Part shown: piece by piece, positions 18,134-27,636 of the stretch
Layout of the letters: each line of letters opens with the position of its first letter
Numbering within the stretch: position 1 is the stretch's first letter
Source: Bombella intestini
Lineage (GTDB): Bacteria > Pseudomonadota > Alphaproteobacteria > Acetobacterales > Acetobacteraceae
DNA: 64,000 nt
Direction: 5' to 3'
Assembly (NCBI RefSeq): GCF_002003665.1
Contig: NZ_JATM01000004.1
Coordinates: 124,001-188,000 of the forward strand
Translations under genes and position numbers: made by a program
Notes under the pieces: generated by a model
Databases searched by the model: none
The model's input: only the letters and a program-made list of their open reading frames with translations
Told to the model about the DNA's origin: nothing

Positions 18134-18931
18134 ATGACCGCCCCTGAGATCAGCATCATCATCCCATGCTATAATGAGGTTAAAAACGTCGCCCCACTCG
18201 TGAATGCTCTAGAAACTGTTCTAAGCGGCATGGCGTGGGAAGTTGTCTTCGTGGATGACAATTCTCCTGATGGCACGATGGAAGCTGTGCGCCAGCTGGC
18301 CCAGCAGAAACCCTATGTACGGGGCCTGCTACGCATTGGGCGGCGAGGGCTATCTTCTGCCGTGATAGAAGGAGCACTGAGCGTCTCGGCTCCTTTAATT
18401 GCTGTCATGGATGGAGACCTCCAACATGATGAAAGCTGCCTCCATGCAATGATTGCCGCCCTGCGGGATGATCAAGCCGATATCGCCGTGGCAAGCCGCC
18501 ATGTCGCCGGAGGCAGCAATGAAGGACTATCCAACGGTTGGCGCCGTTTCCTGTCCAACAGTGGCATCTGGGCGGCACGCCAGCTGCTTAACGTCCCGCT
18601 GACAGACCCCATGAGCGGCTTTTTCGCTATCAAGCGTTCCGTCTTCACCGATCGTGCCGCCCTGCTAGACGGGAAAGGCTTTAAGATTCTGCTGGATATC
18701 ATGATCGCTCGATCCAAGCCTTTGCGGGTCAAGGAAGTTCCTATGGCCTTCCGGGACAGAGCCCACGGTGAAAGCAAGCTGGATTCAGGCGTCATGATCT
18801 CCTTTGCCCAAATGCTGGCAAAGCACAGTTTCCGCCGCCGCCCCGTGCCAACCTACAGTGCGGCAACGCTCATCGGGAGCGGGTTGCTCTGGTCCGTATG
18901 GCGTCTTTTATCCCGCAAACGGTCGGGCTGA
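18134..18931 (+). CDS. Family 2 glycosyltransferase, DPM1-like (polyprenyl-phosphate sugar synthase)
   Basis: The protein is about 265 residues with a GT-A fold: ISIIIPCYNE at the start, VFVDDNSPDGT for the nucleotide, MDGDLQHDES as the DxD metal site, and DPMSGFFAIKRSVF. This pattern is that of dolichyl/polyprenyl-phosphate mannose (or glucose) synthases, which load a sugar onto undecaprenyl phosphate for use outside the membrane. One C-terminal hydrophobic stretch (AATLIGSGLLWSVWRLL) may anchor it. An in-frame ATG at 18122 is an alternative start; neither has a good Shine-Dalgarno. manC and three GT-C genes nearby support a polyprenyl-sugar role. Confidence 0.78.
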   Translation: MTAPEISIIIPCYNEVKNVAPLVNALETVLSGMAWEVVFVDDNSPDGTMEAVRQLAQQKPYVRGLLRIGRRGLSSAVIEGALSVSAPLIAVMDGDLQHDESCLHAMIAALRDDQADIAVASRHVAGGSNEGLSNGWRRFLSNSGIWAARQLLNVPLTDPMSGFFAIKRSVFTDRAALLDGKGFKILLDIMIARSKPLRVKEVPMAFRDRAHGESKLDSGVMISFAQMLAKHSFRRRPVPTYSAATLIGSGLLWSVWRLLSRKRSG

Positions 18932-18959
18932 TAACTCCGTCATCACACATTCGTCACAA

Positions 18960-18991
18960 AAAAGGCCGCTCCATTCTAGGAGCGGCCTTTT
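18960..18991. terminator. Bidirectional terminator between GT2 gene and rfbD
   Basis: A perfect 13-bp stem, AAAAGGCCGCTCC with its complement, closes a 6-base loop. It has T-runs on both strands and lies between the convergent stops of the GT2 gene and rfbD. Confidence 0.9.
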
Positions 18992-19017
18992 CCATATCAC
19001 GAACAAAGAAACTAAAA

Positions 19018-19908
19018 TCAGCCTTCTGGCTTCATCAGAATCCTAACTGTCCGGGACGCACTCTCACGCCAGTCAGGCATTTTCTGCCCGAACACGCGCT
19101 CCAGCTTGCTATTATCCAGACGAGAATCCGCCGGGCGAGCGGCCGGTGTTGGCCAATCCGCCGTTGCAATAGCCTCTATCTCTGGCATGGACTGACCATG
19201 ACGAGCGGCTTCCTCCAAGACATGGTATGCAAGCCCGTGCCATGTCGTCTCGCCGCTACCCGTGGCATGGTAGATCCCCGCATAAGAATCCTGCCACCCA
19301 GTCTGCTTGATGTGCTCAATAATACCCAGAATCACCGTTGCCAGATCATCAGATGAAGTTGGGTTACCCTGCTGGTCCCCCACCACACGCAAGCGAGGAT
19401 TCTTAGCCCCTACATTCAGCATGGTTTTCACAAAGTTCTTACCATGAGGCGAATAGACCCATGCTGTCCGCAAGATGATGCTCTGCGGCTGCGCCTTCAA
19501 TACCGCAGCTTCACCCTCGGCCTTGGTCCGCCCGTAGACCGTAACGGGATTGACCGGGTCACTCTCCAAATAAGGGGCACCCTTTTTGCCATCAAAAACA
19601 TAGTCCGTAGAGACATGCAGGAACGGAATCCCTCGGCGGGCAGCTTCTTCTGCCAGACGGGCGGGGCCTGTGTGATTACCCTGCCGTGCCCCTTCCTGCT
19701 CTGTCTCTGCTAGATCAACGGCTGTCCATGCGGCAGCATTGACGATGAACTCCGGCTGATGGGCATCAATAACCGCAGCCAGTGTTTCCGGTGCCTGAAA
19801 ATCCGCCTCTGGCCGACCGACAGCCACAACACGATCCCCTCCCTGCTCTTTCAGGGATGTTGCAAGCTGGCCTGTTCGGCCAATCACAAGAATGGAAGGC
19901 TTCGTCAC
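19018..19908 (-). CDS. rfbD: dTDP-4-dehydrorhamnose reductase
   Basis: The 296-residue SDR-type enzyme reduces dTDP-4-keto-rhamnose to dTDP-L-rhamnose. It has a Rossmann start ILVIGRTGQLATSL, the YVFDG element with the Y-x-x-x-K of YGRTKAEGEAAV, and VVGDQQGNPTSSDDLA. It is the last gene of the rfbB-rfbA-rfbC-rfbD series. That is the order of polABCD in Acetobacter pellicle clusters. Confidence 0.93.
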   Translation of the reverse strand: MTKPSILVIGRTGQLATSLKEQGGDRVVAVGRPEADFQAPETLAAVIDAHQPEFIVNAAAWTAVDLAETEQEGARQGNHTGPARLAEEAARRGIPFLHVSTDYVFDGKKGAPYLESDPVNPVTVYGRTKAEGEAAVLKAQPQSIILRTAWVYSPHGKNFVKTMLNVGAKNPRLRVVGDQQGNPTSSDDLATVILGIIEHIKQTGWQDSYAGIYHATGSGETTWHGLAYHVLEEAARHGQSMPEIEAIATADWPTPAARPADSRLDNSKLERVFGQKMPDWRESASRTVRILMKPEG

Positions 19909-19953
19909 AATGAAGGCCCTTTCATACCAGAAAACACATATCCCGGATGGGGA

Positions 19954-20514
19954 TTACTTATACTCAAACCAGCCCTTAGCGGCATCAAAGGATGGCGCTT
20001 CCAGGTCCTTTTCCGAGAGGACAGCCTCACCCGGGGCAACTGGCCAGTCAATTCCGATCTGGCTGCAATCCCAGCGTACGGAACGCTCGGAGGCTTTGTC
20101 ATAAAAACCAGTGCATTTGTACTGCACCTCGGTATTTTCCTCTAGCGTGACGAAGCCATGCAGAAAGCCAACCGGCAACCAGAGCTGAGACCAGTTTTCT
20201 GCCGAAAGCTCGACACCAACCCACTGCCCGTAGGTCGGTGAGCCTGTCCGTGCATCCACCGCTACATCCCAGATGGCTCCCCGTGTCACCCGCACCAGCT
20301 TACCCTGCCCGTGGGGAGCAAGCTGACAGTGCAGACCACGCACAACCCCCTTCTGACGGGACAGGCTCTGGTTATCTTGCACGAAGGTCTCCGGGATTCC
20401 GGCTTCAGCCATACTCTTCTGATTGTACGTCTCGGAGAAAAAACCGCGATTATCCCCAAAACGGGCTGGTGTTACCTTCACGATACCGGGCAGGGACAGT
20501 GCCTCAACCTTCAT
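19954..20514 (-). CDS. rfbC: dTDP-4-dehydrorhamnose 3,5-epimerase
   Basis: The 186-residue cupin epimerase keeps the family landmarks FGDNRGFFSETYN, FVQDNQSLSRQKGVVRGLH with the catalytic His, and GFLHGFVTLEENTEVQYKCT. It sits 45 bases upstream of rfbD on the same strand. GAGGAG lies about 10 bases before the start. Confidence 0.94.
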   Translation of the reverse strand: MKVEALSLPGIVKVTPARFGDNRGFFSETYNQKSMAEAGIPETFVQDNQSLSRQKGVVRGLHCQLAPHGQGKLVRVTRGAIWDVAVDARTGSPTYGQWVGVELSAENWSQLWLPVGFLHGFVTLEENTEVQYKCTGFYDKASERSVRWDCSQIGIDWPVAPGEAVLSEKDLEAPSFDAAKGWFEYK

Positions 20515-20597
20515 CTCGTCATCTCCTCGTCTCTACTCGTTCTACAACCCGGCCCCTAAACCCCGGCGGGGTCTGGAGCATCAAGGGCCGCCTTCAC

Positions 20598-21521
20598 TCA
20601 CACCTTGTCCGGGCTATTTTCCGCTGCCACATGCAACAGCATCTGCCCCAATGGGGTCTTTTTCATCTTATTGCCCGTCTCCATCAGCTTCTCATGGGAA
20701 ATAAAGCCCATGCGATACGCTGCTTCTGTCGGCGAACCGACCAGCAGCCCCTGACGGGACTGAATGGCATGTACAAAGGTACCTGCCTGCATCAAACTAT
20801 CGGACGTACCAGCATCCAGCCATGCACAGCCACGGGCCAGCCGGTCCACCTCCAACGTGCCTTCCTCAAGATATATGCGGTTCAGGTCTGTAATCTCCAG
20901 CTCACCACGTGCGCTAGGGCGTACCTTGCGGGCAAATTCACACACCCGGCCATCGTAGAAATACAGACCAGTTACCGCCCACTGAGAAGGAGGGACTTGC
21001 GGTTTTTCAACAATATCCAGCGCACGCCCCTTCTCATCAAAAGAGATAACGCCGTAACGTTCCGGGTCACGCACCTGATAGGCAAAGACTGTCGCCCCGT
21101 AAGGCCGTTTTGCAGCACTCCGCAGCATATGCTCCAGCTCGTCTGCAAAGATGAGGTTATCACCCAGAATCAGAGCACAAGGTGAACCATCGATCCAGTC
21201 CTCAGCAATGTGAAAGGCCTGTGCGATCCCTTCCGGCTTGGGCTGGACACGATAAGTGAAGGTAACGCCAAACTGCTCACCATTCCCCAGCAGACGCTCG
21301 AACTGTGGCTTATCATCCGGCGTGGTGATGATCATGATATCCCGGATACCTGCCAGAATCAGCGTGGTCAGGGGGTAATAGATCATCGGCTTATCGTAGA
21401 CAGGCAGAAGCTGTTTAGAAACTGCCAATGTCATCGGATGCAGGCGCGTTCCCGACCCACCAGAAAGGAGGATACCTTTTGTCAGCGGCACAGCGGGGGT
21501 TTCCTTTGAGGTGCCTGTCAT
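20598..21521 (-). CDS. rfbA: Glucose-1-phosphate thymidylyltransferase
   Basis: The 307-residue nucleotidyltransferase makes dTDP-glucose. It shows [17 protein letters not shown], the [16 protein letters not shown] block and [10 protein letters not shown] with the metal-binding Asp. Its start overlaps the rfbB stop by 4 bases (ATGA). Slightly extended N-terminus (about 12 residues) compared with E. coli RmlA. Confidence 0.95.
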   Translation of the reverse strand: MTGTSKETPAVPLTKGILLSGGSGTRLHPMTLAVSKQLLPVYDKPMIYYPLTTLILAGIRDIMIITTPDDKPQFERLLGNGEQFGVTFTYRVQPKPEGIAQAFHIAEDWIDGSPCALILGDNLIFADELEHMLRSAAKRPYGATVFAYQVRDPERYGVISFDEKGRALDIVEKPQVPPSQWAVTGLYFYDGRVCEFARKVRPSARGELEITDLNRIYLEEGTLEVDRLARGCAWLDAGTSDSLMQAGTFVHAIQSRQGLLVGSPTEAAYRMGFISHEKLMETGNKMKKTPLGQMLLHVAAENSPDKV

Positions 21522-22573
21522 GCCTTAACTCCCAATCTACGGCCATCGTAACGCTGGTTACGAAGGTTCTGCCACCATGACCGGTTTTCCAGATACCACT
21601 GAACAGTCTTACGCAGACCGGTCTCAAAATCATGTTCTGCCCGCCAGTCGAGGCTACGCTCGGCATGGCTGGGGTCAATCTCATACCGGAAATCATGCCC
21701 CGGCCGATCACTGACGAATGTGATCAAACGCTCCCGTGGGCCAGCAGAATCCGGCTCCAGTTCATCCAGCAGAGAGCATATCTTACGGACAACCTCGAGG
21801 TTGCTCCGTGGCTGTCTCGCCCCAATAGCGTAGGTCTCACCCGGCTTGCCACATTCAACAGCCCGAACAAGAGCGGCTGCATGATCTTCCACAAACAACC
21901 AATCCCGCAGATTTTCACCCTTGCCGTAAACAGGCAACGGCTTCCCTTCCAACGCGTTGATAATCATGAGGGGGATCAGCTTTTCCGGGAAATGCCACGG
22001 CCCATAATTGTTGGTCGTGTTCGTCACAAACGCCGGGAAGCCATAAGTATGGTACCAAGCCCGCACTAGATGGTCAGAAGCGGCCTTACTGGCGGAATAC
22101 GGGCTACGAGGATCATACGCCGTTTCTTCAGTGAAAGGGGGATCTTCTGGAGAAAGATGCCCGAACACTTCATCGGTCGAAATATGAAGGAAGCGGAATC
22201 CTGCCTTCTTGTCTCCCTCTAGCCCCAGCCAGTACCGGCGGGCGACATCCAGCAGACAATATGTCCCCACAATGTTGGTCTGGATAAACGCATCCGGGCC
22301 ATCAATGGAGCGATCCACATGGCTTTCAGCAGCCAAGTGCATAATGGCATCCGGCTGAAACTCTTCCAGAGCTTCTTCTACCGCAGCCTGATCATTAATC
22401 GAAATACAGGCATGACGATACCGTGGATCGGACGCCACAGCAGCCAACGTCTCCTCCGAGGCGGCGTAGGTCATGCAGTCTATGTTAAGAACCTGATGGT
22501 CGGTCCTGTTCATGAGGTGCCGGACAACCGCAGAGCCTATGAAACCGCACCCACCTGTTACTGCAACCTTCAT
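21518..22573 (-). CDS. rfbB: dTDP-glucose 4,6-dehydratase
   Basis: This 351-residue extended SDR enzyme makes dTDP-4-keto-6-deoxyglucose. It shows the [16 protein letters not shown] motif, [25 protein letters not shown] and the catalytic [12 protein letters not shown]. Two ATGs stand in tandem (22576 and 22573). I chose the second because AAGGAGG lies 4 bases before it but only 1 base before the first. It is first in the rfbBACD run. Confidence 0.94.
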   Translation of the reverse strand: MKVAVTGGCGFIGSAVVRHLMNRTDHQVLNIDCMTYAASEETLAAVASDPRYRHACISINDQAAVEEALEEFQPDAIMHLAAESHVDRSIDGPDAFIQTNIVGTYCLLDVARRYWLGLEGDKKAGFRFLHISTDEVFGHLSPEDPPFTEETAYDPRSPYSASKAASDHLVRAWYHTYGFPAFVTNTTNNYGPWHFPEKLIPLMIINALEGKPLPVYGKGENLRDWLFVEDHAAALVRAVECGKPGETYAIGARQPRSNLEVVRKICSLLDELEPDSAGPRERLITFVSDRPGHDFRYEIDPSHAERSLDWRAEHDFETGLRKTVQWYLENRSWWQNLRNQRYDGRRLGVKA

Positions 22574-22734
22574 CATGCCTCCTTATGCATCAATCCTGCC
22601 TGGGACCCCTTTACCCGACCTCCCCGGCTCCGGACAACAAACCTGCTACCATTTTGTTAACAATAAGCATATCGGAAAGAAAATGACCGCCTTTTAAGGA
22701 GGCATGTTCAATGACGAGGCTATTTTATCGGAGA

Positions 22735-22762
22735 ACTGCCCGCTCTGCTAGTAACGGGCAGT
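22735..22762 (-). terminator. Hairpin after manC
   Basis: An 8-bp ACTGCCCG/CGGGCAGT stem with a 12-base loop lies 25 bases beyond the manC stop. It separates manC from rfbB. There is no real T-run, so termination may be partial. Confidence 0.5.
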
Positions 22763-22786
22763 CTCATCCTCGTACAGAAGCAGCAA

Positions 22787-24199
22787 TCAGCGTTTATAAA
22801 CGTCATCCAAACGGACGATATCATCCTCGCCCAGATAAGGGCCGGACTGTACCTCGATCAATGTCACAGGAATACGCCCCGGATTCTCCAGCCTGTGAAC
22901 ACAGCCCAACGGCAGATAAACGCTCTCATTCTCCCGAACTGTAATCTCCTCATCATCCCGTGTCACAAGGGCTGTGCCTGCCACAACAACCCAATGTTCT
23001 GCACGGTGAAAATGCTTCTGAAGAGACAGTTTCTCACCGGGGCTGACATGAATCCGCTTCACCTGAAAGCGGTCGCCTCGAATAAGGCTCTCATAGAACC
23101 CCCAAGGGCGATACATACGGACATGCTGCTCTGCCTCCGGGCGTCCTTCGTCACGAAGGCGGGCGACCATATGCCGGATATCTTGCGCCTGCTCCCGATG
23201 CGATACCATGACGGCATCACCTGTCACGATAATAATGAGGTCATCCACACCCGTTACGGTCGCTACAACACCATCGGAATTGACGTAACAGTTCCGGGCA
23301 CGGTCCAAAAACACATTGCCCCGCACGGCATTGCCGTTCTCATCCTTCGGTGTCAGCTCCCAGACGGCATCCCAGCTACCAACGTCCATCCAAGAGAAAC
23401 CGGACGGCACGACAGCCGCACGATCTGTGCGCTCTGCCACGGCATAATCTACCGAAATGGACGGTGCCCGAGAAAAAGCATCTCCATCCAGCTGCACAAA
23501 GCCGAGGTCGCAATCCGTTTTTTGGACAGCCCGGGACACAGCCTCATGGATGGTGGGTTCATATTTCTTCAGTTCTTCAAGAAAAACCCGGGCACGGGCC
23601 ACAAACATGCCAGAATTCCAAAGATGCTGACCATCCTGCACAAACTGCGCTGCCCGTTCGGCATCTGGTTTCTCCAAAAAGCGGGCAATGTGATAGGCGT
23701 TTTCCTGCCCCTCCAAAAGATGGCCCTGCTGGATATAGCCATAGCCTGTTTCCGCCCGGGTCGGCCGGATACCGAAAGTGACGATATAGTCCTGACGGGC
23801 AGCCTCACAAGCCTGATCCAAAGCCTCCTTTAGAGCGGCATGGTTCTCAATGGCTGCATCAGCTGGCATGAACCAAAGGATGGCCTCCTCATCATACCGA
23901 GCCTGCCAGAAAGCCGCCGCCGCCATGGCCGCCGCCGAGTTACGGGCAACGGGCTCAAGAATGATGCTAGCAGCCTCTACCCCCACCTGCCGGAGCTGTT
24001 CGGCCATGATGAAGCGATGCTCACGGTTCCCCACGACAATGGGTTCCGCCTCCAGCCCTAGCGTTTTCGTACGCTGTACGGTTTCCTGAAAAGGCGTGTC
24101 CTTGCCCAGCAGCGCACAGAACTGCTTAGGATAGCTCTTGCGGGATACCGGCCAAAGCCGTGTCCCGGCCCCACCAGAGAGAACAACAGGAACAATCAT
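22787..24199 (-). CDS. manC: Mannose-1-phosphate guanylyltransferase / mannose-6-phosphate isomerase
   Basis: This 470-residue type II enzyme makes GDP-mannose. The N-terminal nucleotidyltransferase has VVLSGGAGTRLWPVSRKSYP and FIMAEQLRQ. The C-terminal cupin isomerase domain has RPWGFYESL, KRIHVSPGEKLSLQKHFHRA and HWVVVAG. I took ATG 24199 as start because AAGG lies 6 bases upstream and the family starts just before the VVLSGG strand; the frame is open to 24238. Its product could feed the GT2 enzyme and the GT-C transferases nearby. Confidence 0.94.
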   Translation of the reverse strand: MIVPVVLSGGAGTRLWPVSRKSYPKQFCALLGKDTPFQETVQRTKTLGLEAEPIVVGNREHRFIMAEQLRQVGVEAASIILEPVARNSAAAMAAAAFWQARYDEEAILWFMPADAAIENHAALKEALDQACEAARQDYIVTFGIRPTRAETGYGYIQQGHLLEGQENAYHIARFLEKPDAERAAQFVQDGQHLWNSGMFVARARVFLEELKKYEPTIHEAVSRAVQKTDCDLGFVQLDGDAFSRAPSISVDYAVAERTDRAAVVPSGFSWMDVGSWDAVWELTPKDENGNAVRGNVFLDRARNCYVNSDGVVATVTGVDDLIIIVTGDAVMVSHREQAQDIRHMVARLRDEGRPEAEQHVRMYRPWGFYESLIRGDRFQVKRIHVSPGEKLSLQKHFHRAEHWVVVAGTALVTRDDEEITVRENESVYLPLGCVHRLENPGRIPVTLIEVQSGPYLGEDDIVRLDDVYKR

Positions 24200-24275
24200 A
24201 ACAAGCCTTTCCAGTCTCGATACGCAGCCAAACTCCACAATGCACCGCGTATCACATAGGGGGTCTTCTCTTAAT

Positions 24276-25727
24276 CTAATGAACGTGACCCAGAAGAATC
24301 ATCTGCCCGCTATCAGATACGGGACGGTATCCGGCCTTATGCAGCCAGCTGTCAAATACGATGTTACCGCTGCTGTAATGGCCAACGGTTCCATAGAGCT
24401 GAACAATAGAGAACCGGTGCTGATCAATCTGATCCCGCAGGTAGGTGACATCCTTATTCTTTTTTAACGCCTGCGAGAAATTAAATCCGTCCACAGCTTC
24501 GTGACTATGTGCCCAATAACATAAAGCCATATCGGTACAGAGCAGAGAGGCATTATACGTTCTCAGCATCGCAATATGCGTCTGCCACTCTTGTTCTTTC
24601 AGCGCAACAGTTTGGACTTCCTTGTAAAACTCCACACCCCGTACAGGTGCAAGAGCCAGCAAAGGAACAGTCAGAATGCAGTAAACCCATTTCAGGGATG
24701 ATTCCTGCCCATCTTCTGACAACAACGAAGCCACCCCCAATCCACACAGCAGCGTTCCCGCCACGAGAGCATCGAAGACGCAATTATAATCAACGCCTTC
24801 TCCCATAGCTTCCAGCACACCAAAGAAGCAGCCAAAAATCAGGAACAACATAATCAGCACAGATGGGTCTCTTAGACTTATTGCCTTCCATCGCCGGCAA
24901 AATATCCAGACACCAACCAGCAACATTCCCCCCATGAACGGCAATTCACGCAGGGCATGAATACCCCGCGCCAGCCGAATGACACGCCGCTGGAGAAAAA
25001 TATTCTGGAAAAAACTGACCCCATAAAACTCATAGAAGGCCACAAACCCCGCCAGCAGCAGCCCAGACACCATAACGGCCCAGATCATCGCCTTTTTCGG
25101 ACTGACAAAAAACAGCCAAAGCTCCATAGCCAGAGGGAGAGCCACAAGATTATGCTTGGTAAAGCCCCCCAAAACGACCAAACAAGCACTCAGAAACAGG
25201 CGTCCTATAGCCAAATCCGACCCGCCCTTATCAAGCAGGACACATACCCCACCTAACATCAGGGCCTGTGCTATCCATTGCGGATCATTTGTCCCAAAAT
25301 AACCATAAAAAGCCGTATTAACGGTCGCCAAAAATAGGGCCGCCAACGCAAAAGCAGCAGAAAGCTTACCCGTCAGAGTCCATATGACCCGCGCTATCAG
25401 GCACGCTGCAACAATAACGGACAGACAGGACAAAAGACGGCCTGCAACAATGGCATCGCACCCCAACCGCACCAGCCCTCCCATGAGAATAAAAGATAAA
25501 GGAGGGTAATTATTGAAAACAAAACCATCGTGCGATGAATACAGCTCATGTGCGCTGGCCAAGGAGGCAGCACGACTGGCTAGCTGGGCGTTCCACCCCT
25601 CATTCACATCCAAAGGAACATGATGGAAAATAATCAGCCCTGTATGCAGGCAAGTCAGAAGGAACAGGACAGTCCAAAAGGCGCACCATGACCACGTCAG
25701 GCGTTCTTTCTTATAGGAAACAGACAT
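24276..25727 (-). CDS. Multi-pass membrane glycosyltransferase (GT-C, ArnT/PMT-like)
   Basis: The 483-residue protein has about ten predicted transmembrane helices. After the first helix comes the loop DVNEGWNAQLASRAAS with an acidic pair, then NNYPPLSFILMGGL. This is the usual arrangement of GT-C enzymes (GT39/GT83-like) that use polyprenyl-phosphate sugars on the periplasmic face. I recognise the fold type, not a specific family member. It is divergent from the next GT-C gene, with a 205-base AT-rich gap between them. Confidence 0.65.
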   Translation of the reverse strand: MSVSYKKERLTWSWCAFWTVLFLLTCLHTGLIIFHHVPLDVNEGWNAQLASRAASLASAHELYSSHDGFVFNNYPPLSFILMGGLVRLGCDAIVAGRLLSCLSVIVAACLIARVIWTLTGKLSAAFALAALFLATVNTAFYGYFGTNDPQWIAQALMLGGVCVLLDKGGSDLAIGRLFLSACLVVLGGFTKHNLVALPLAMELWLFFVSPKKAMIWAVMVSGLLLAGFVAFYEFYGVSFFQNIFLQRRVIRLARGIHALRELPFMGGMLLVGVWIFCRRWKAISLRDPSVLIMLFLIFGCFFGVLEAMGEGVDYNCVFDALVAGTLLCGLGVASLLSEDGQESSLKWVYCILTVPLLALAPVRGVEFYKEVQTVALKEQEWQTHIAMLRTYNASLLCTDMALCYWAHSHEAVDGFNFSQALKKNKDVTYLRDQIDQHRFSIVQLYGTVGHYSSGNIVFDSWLHKAGYRPVSDSGQMILLGHVH

Positions 25728-25932
25728 TCAATTTAATTCCGATACCTTACCTTACGCCCAAAGGCATAACGCTATAGCAGCCCACATCAAAGCGTTATGC
25801 AAAGACAAGCTCTATGCATTCATCACCTACCAAATATACTTAGCAACTTCCTTTTCCTAGGATATTCCTGTAGGAAAGCATAGGTGAAGTTGTCAAAGAA
25901 ACATTTCTATTATATTAAAAAGGCTCCCCTAC

Positions 25933-27417
25933 ATGGTGTCGTCATCTCCCCACCATCCATTTAGAAAAATATTACAAAATAATTCATTCCTATACTTTGT
26001 GTTACTTATTGTTGCCACAATATCCCGATATCCAGCACTCGGCAACCCTTTCATATTTTTTGATGAAGAGTTTTATCTATTCGTTGGCGGCAGAATGCTG
26101 CATGGCGATATACCCTATGTCGATATCTGGGATAGGAAGCCTATTGGCCTTTTCCTGATTTATGAATTCTTCCATCTTTTTGGCCCCTACCGTATATGGG
26201 CCTATCAGATAGGAGCCCTCCTAAGTGCATGGGCTACCTCCATCCTATGCATGAAGATCGCCCGTTTCATCGCTCCAAAAACGGGAGCTTTTTTAGCCGG
26301 ATGCCTGTATCTTCTCTGGATCAACGGGGCGCAGGGGATCGGAGGGCAGGCTCCTGTTTTCTATAACCTGCTCATCACAGGGGCCATGCTGGCCATCGTG
26401 ACCTTCCTTGATCAGAAACAGACCAAGAGCCTAAATCGCACTGGCATTCTGGTCATGGCCCTCTTCGGCATTGCCATACAGATCAAGCCAACCGTCGTTT
26501 TTGAGGGCATCTATGCCGGGCTTGTCCTACTCTGGATGACCTATCAAAAGACAAAATCATGGTCTGCCATCTTGGTCAACGCACTCATTTGGTGTGGCAT
26601 AGCACTCATTCCCACGCTCTGCGTGATCGGTTTTTATGCCGGGATTGGACATCTCCATGACTGGTGGTTCGCCAACGTATCATCCATCTTTCTTAAGCAG
26701 AAGACACCTCACGACAGCTGGAAGACCTTCTGGCACTGGATACACTGGGCCTTCACCCTCACCCTTCTGCTTGCCTCCATCTTAGTCCTACGGGCCCTGG
26801 CAGTCCGACAGAAACCTGCCAAGGTGAGCCTCATCTTCATCACAGGCTGGGCATGGGCAGCTTTTACCGGCTTCATCCTATTCGGTTGTTTTTCCAAACA
26901 TTACGCCCTGCCTCTTTTTGCACCATTCTTCATCAATGCCGCTCCCCTGTGGCAAGCAAGGATGGGCCGACTCTGGCTGATTATCCTTGTCCTATGGGGC
27001 GGGCAGCGCAATCTCTCTGAGATAAAGCAGGCCCGACATATGGGGTCAGCCCGTGACCTGAAGCAGATCACCCGCCTTCTCTCCTCACCGGGAGGGTGTG
27101 TCTTCAACTTCAGCGGGCCGGACATCATTCTGGATGCTGTGCCCTATTGCCCCCTGACACGCCTGCCTTTCTCCGCACATCTCAACTCCGATACGGAAAA
27201 GACGGCCCTGCCCGTAAACCCCGATACGGAGGTGCGGCGCATTCTGGCCCTATCCCCCCGTTACATCGTCATAGAAGATGACCGAGGCCCCAATGCCGAG
27301 CTGAACATGAGCACGAAAGCAATTCTCGATGAACAAGTAAAAGCTACCTATAAGGAAATATACCGTCACAGGCAGAATGATGATAACGACAACATCGTCA
27401 TTTTTATGAAACAGTGA
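25933..27417 (+). CDS. Multi-pass membrane glycosyltransferase (GT39-like)
   Basis: The 494-residue membrane protein has about eleven helices. Its first periplasmic loop reads FFDEEFYLFVGGRMLHGDIP and then VDIWDRKPIGLFLIYEF, the D-E and P-V-D-x-x-x-x-K-P pattern of dolichyl-phosphate-mannose-type mannosyltransferases. The C-terminal 100 residues are hydrophilic and probably periplasmic. It likely transfers a sugar from a lipid carrier to a surface glycan or protein. Its base composition is more AT-rich at the start than that of its neighbours. Confidence 0.68.
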   Translation: MVSSSPHHPFRKILQNNSFLYFVLLIVATISRYPALGNPFIFFDEEFYLFVGGRMLHGDIPYVDIWDRKPIGLFLIYEFFHLFGPYRIWAYQIGALLSAWATSILCMKIARFIAPKTGAFLAGCLYLLWINGAQGIGGQAPVFYNLLITGAMLAIVTFLDQKQTKSLNRTGILVMALFGIAIQIKPTVVFEGIYAGLVLLWMTYQKTKSWSAILVNALIWCGIALIPTLCVIGFYAGIGHLHDWWFANVSSIFLKQKTPHDSWKTFWHWIHWAFTLTLLLASILVLRALAVRQKPAKVSLIFITGWAWAAFTGFILFGCFSKHYALPLFAPFFINAAPLWQARMGRLWLIILVLWGGQRNLSEIKQARHMGSARDLKQITRLLSSPGGCVFNFSGPDIILDAVPYCPLTRLPFSAHLNSDTEKTALPVNPDTEVRRILALSPRYIVIEDDRGPNAELNMSTKAILDEQVKATYKEIYRHRQNDDNDNIVIFMKQ

Positions 27418-27636
27418 GAAGAGTCTCTCTCATCCGCCGCCGCCTCATGCAGGACAGATTTCTGCTCTACCCCCCGCCACGAAGTTAATATACGTCGCAC
27501 AGGACAAGCCATGTGATACGTCTGCCCCGTTCCATACCTTTTCAGGCAATACACCATGGTGGCCGGACTATCTGATGCACTGCAGCACATAGCCTTTTCC
27601 TGAAAACCCGATCACTCACCCAACACTCTGGAGACT

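Noticed and set aside
20238-21185. 315-residue plus-strand frame over rfbC/rfbA
   Set aside because: It is antisense to two certain genes and has a shadow-like composition.
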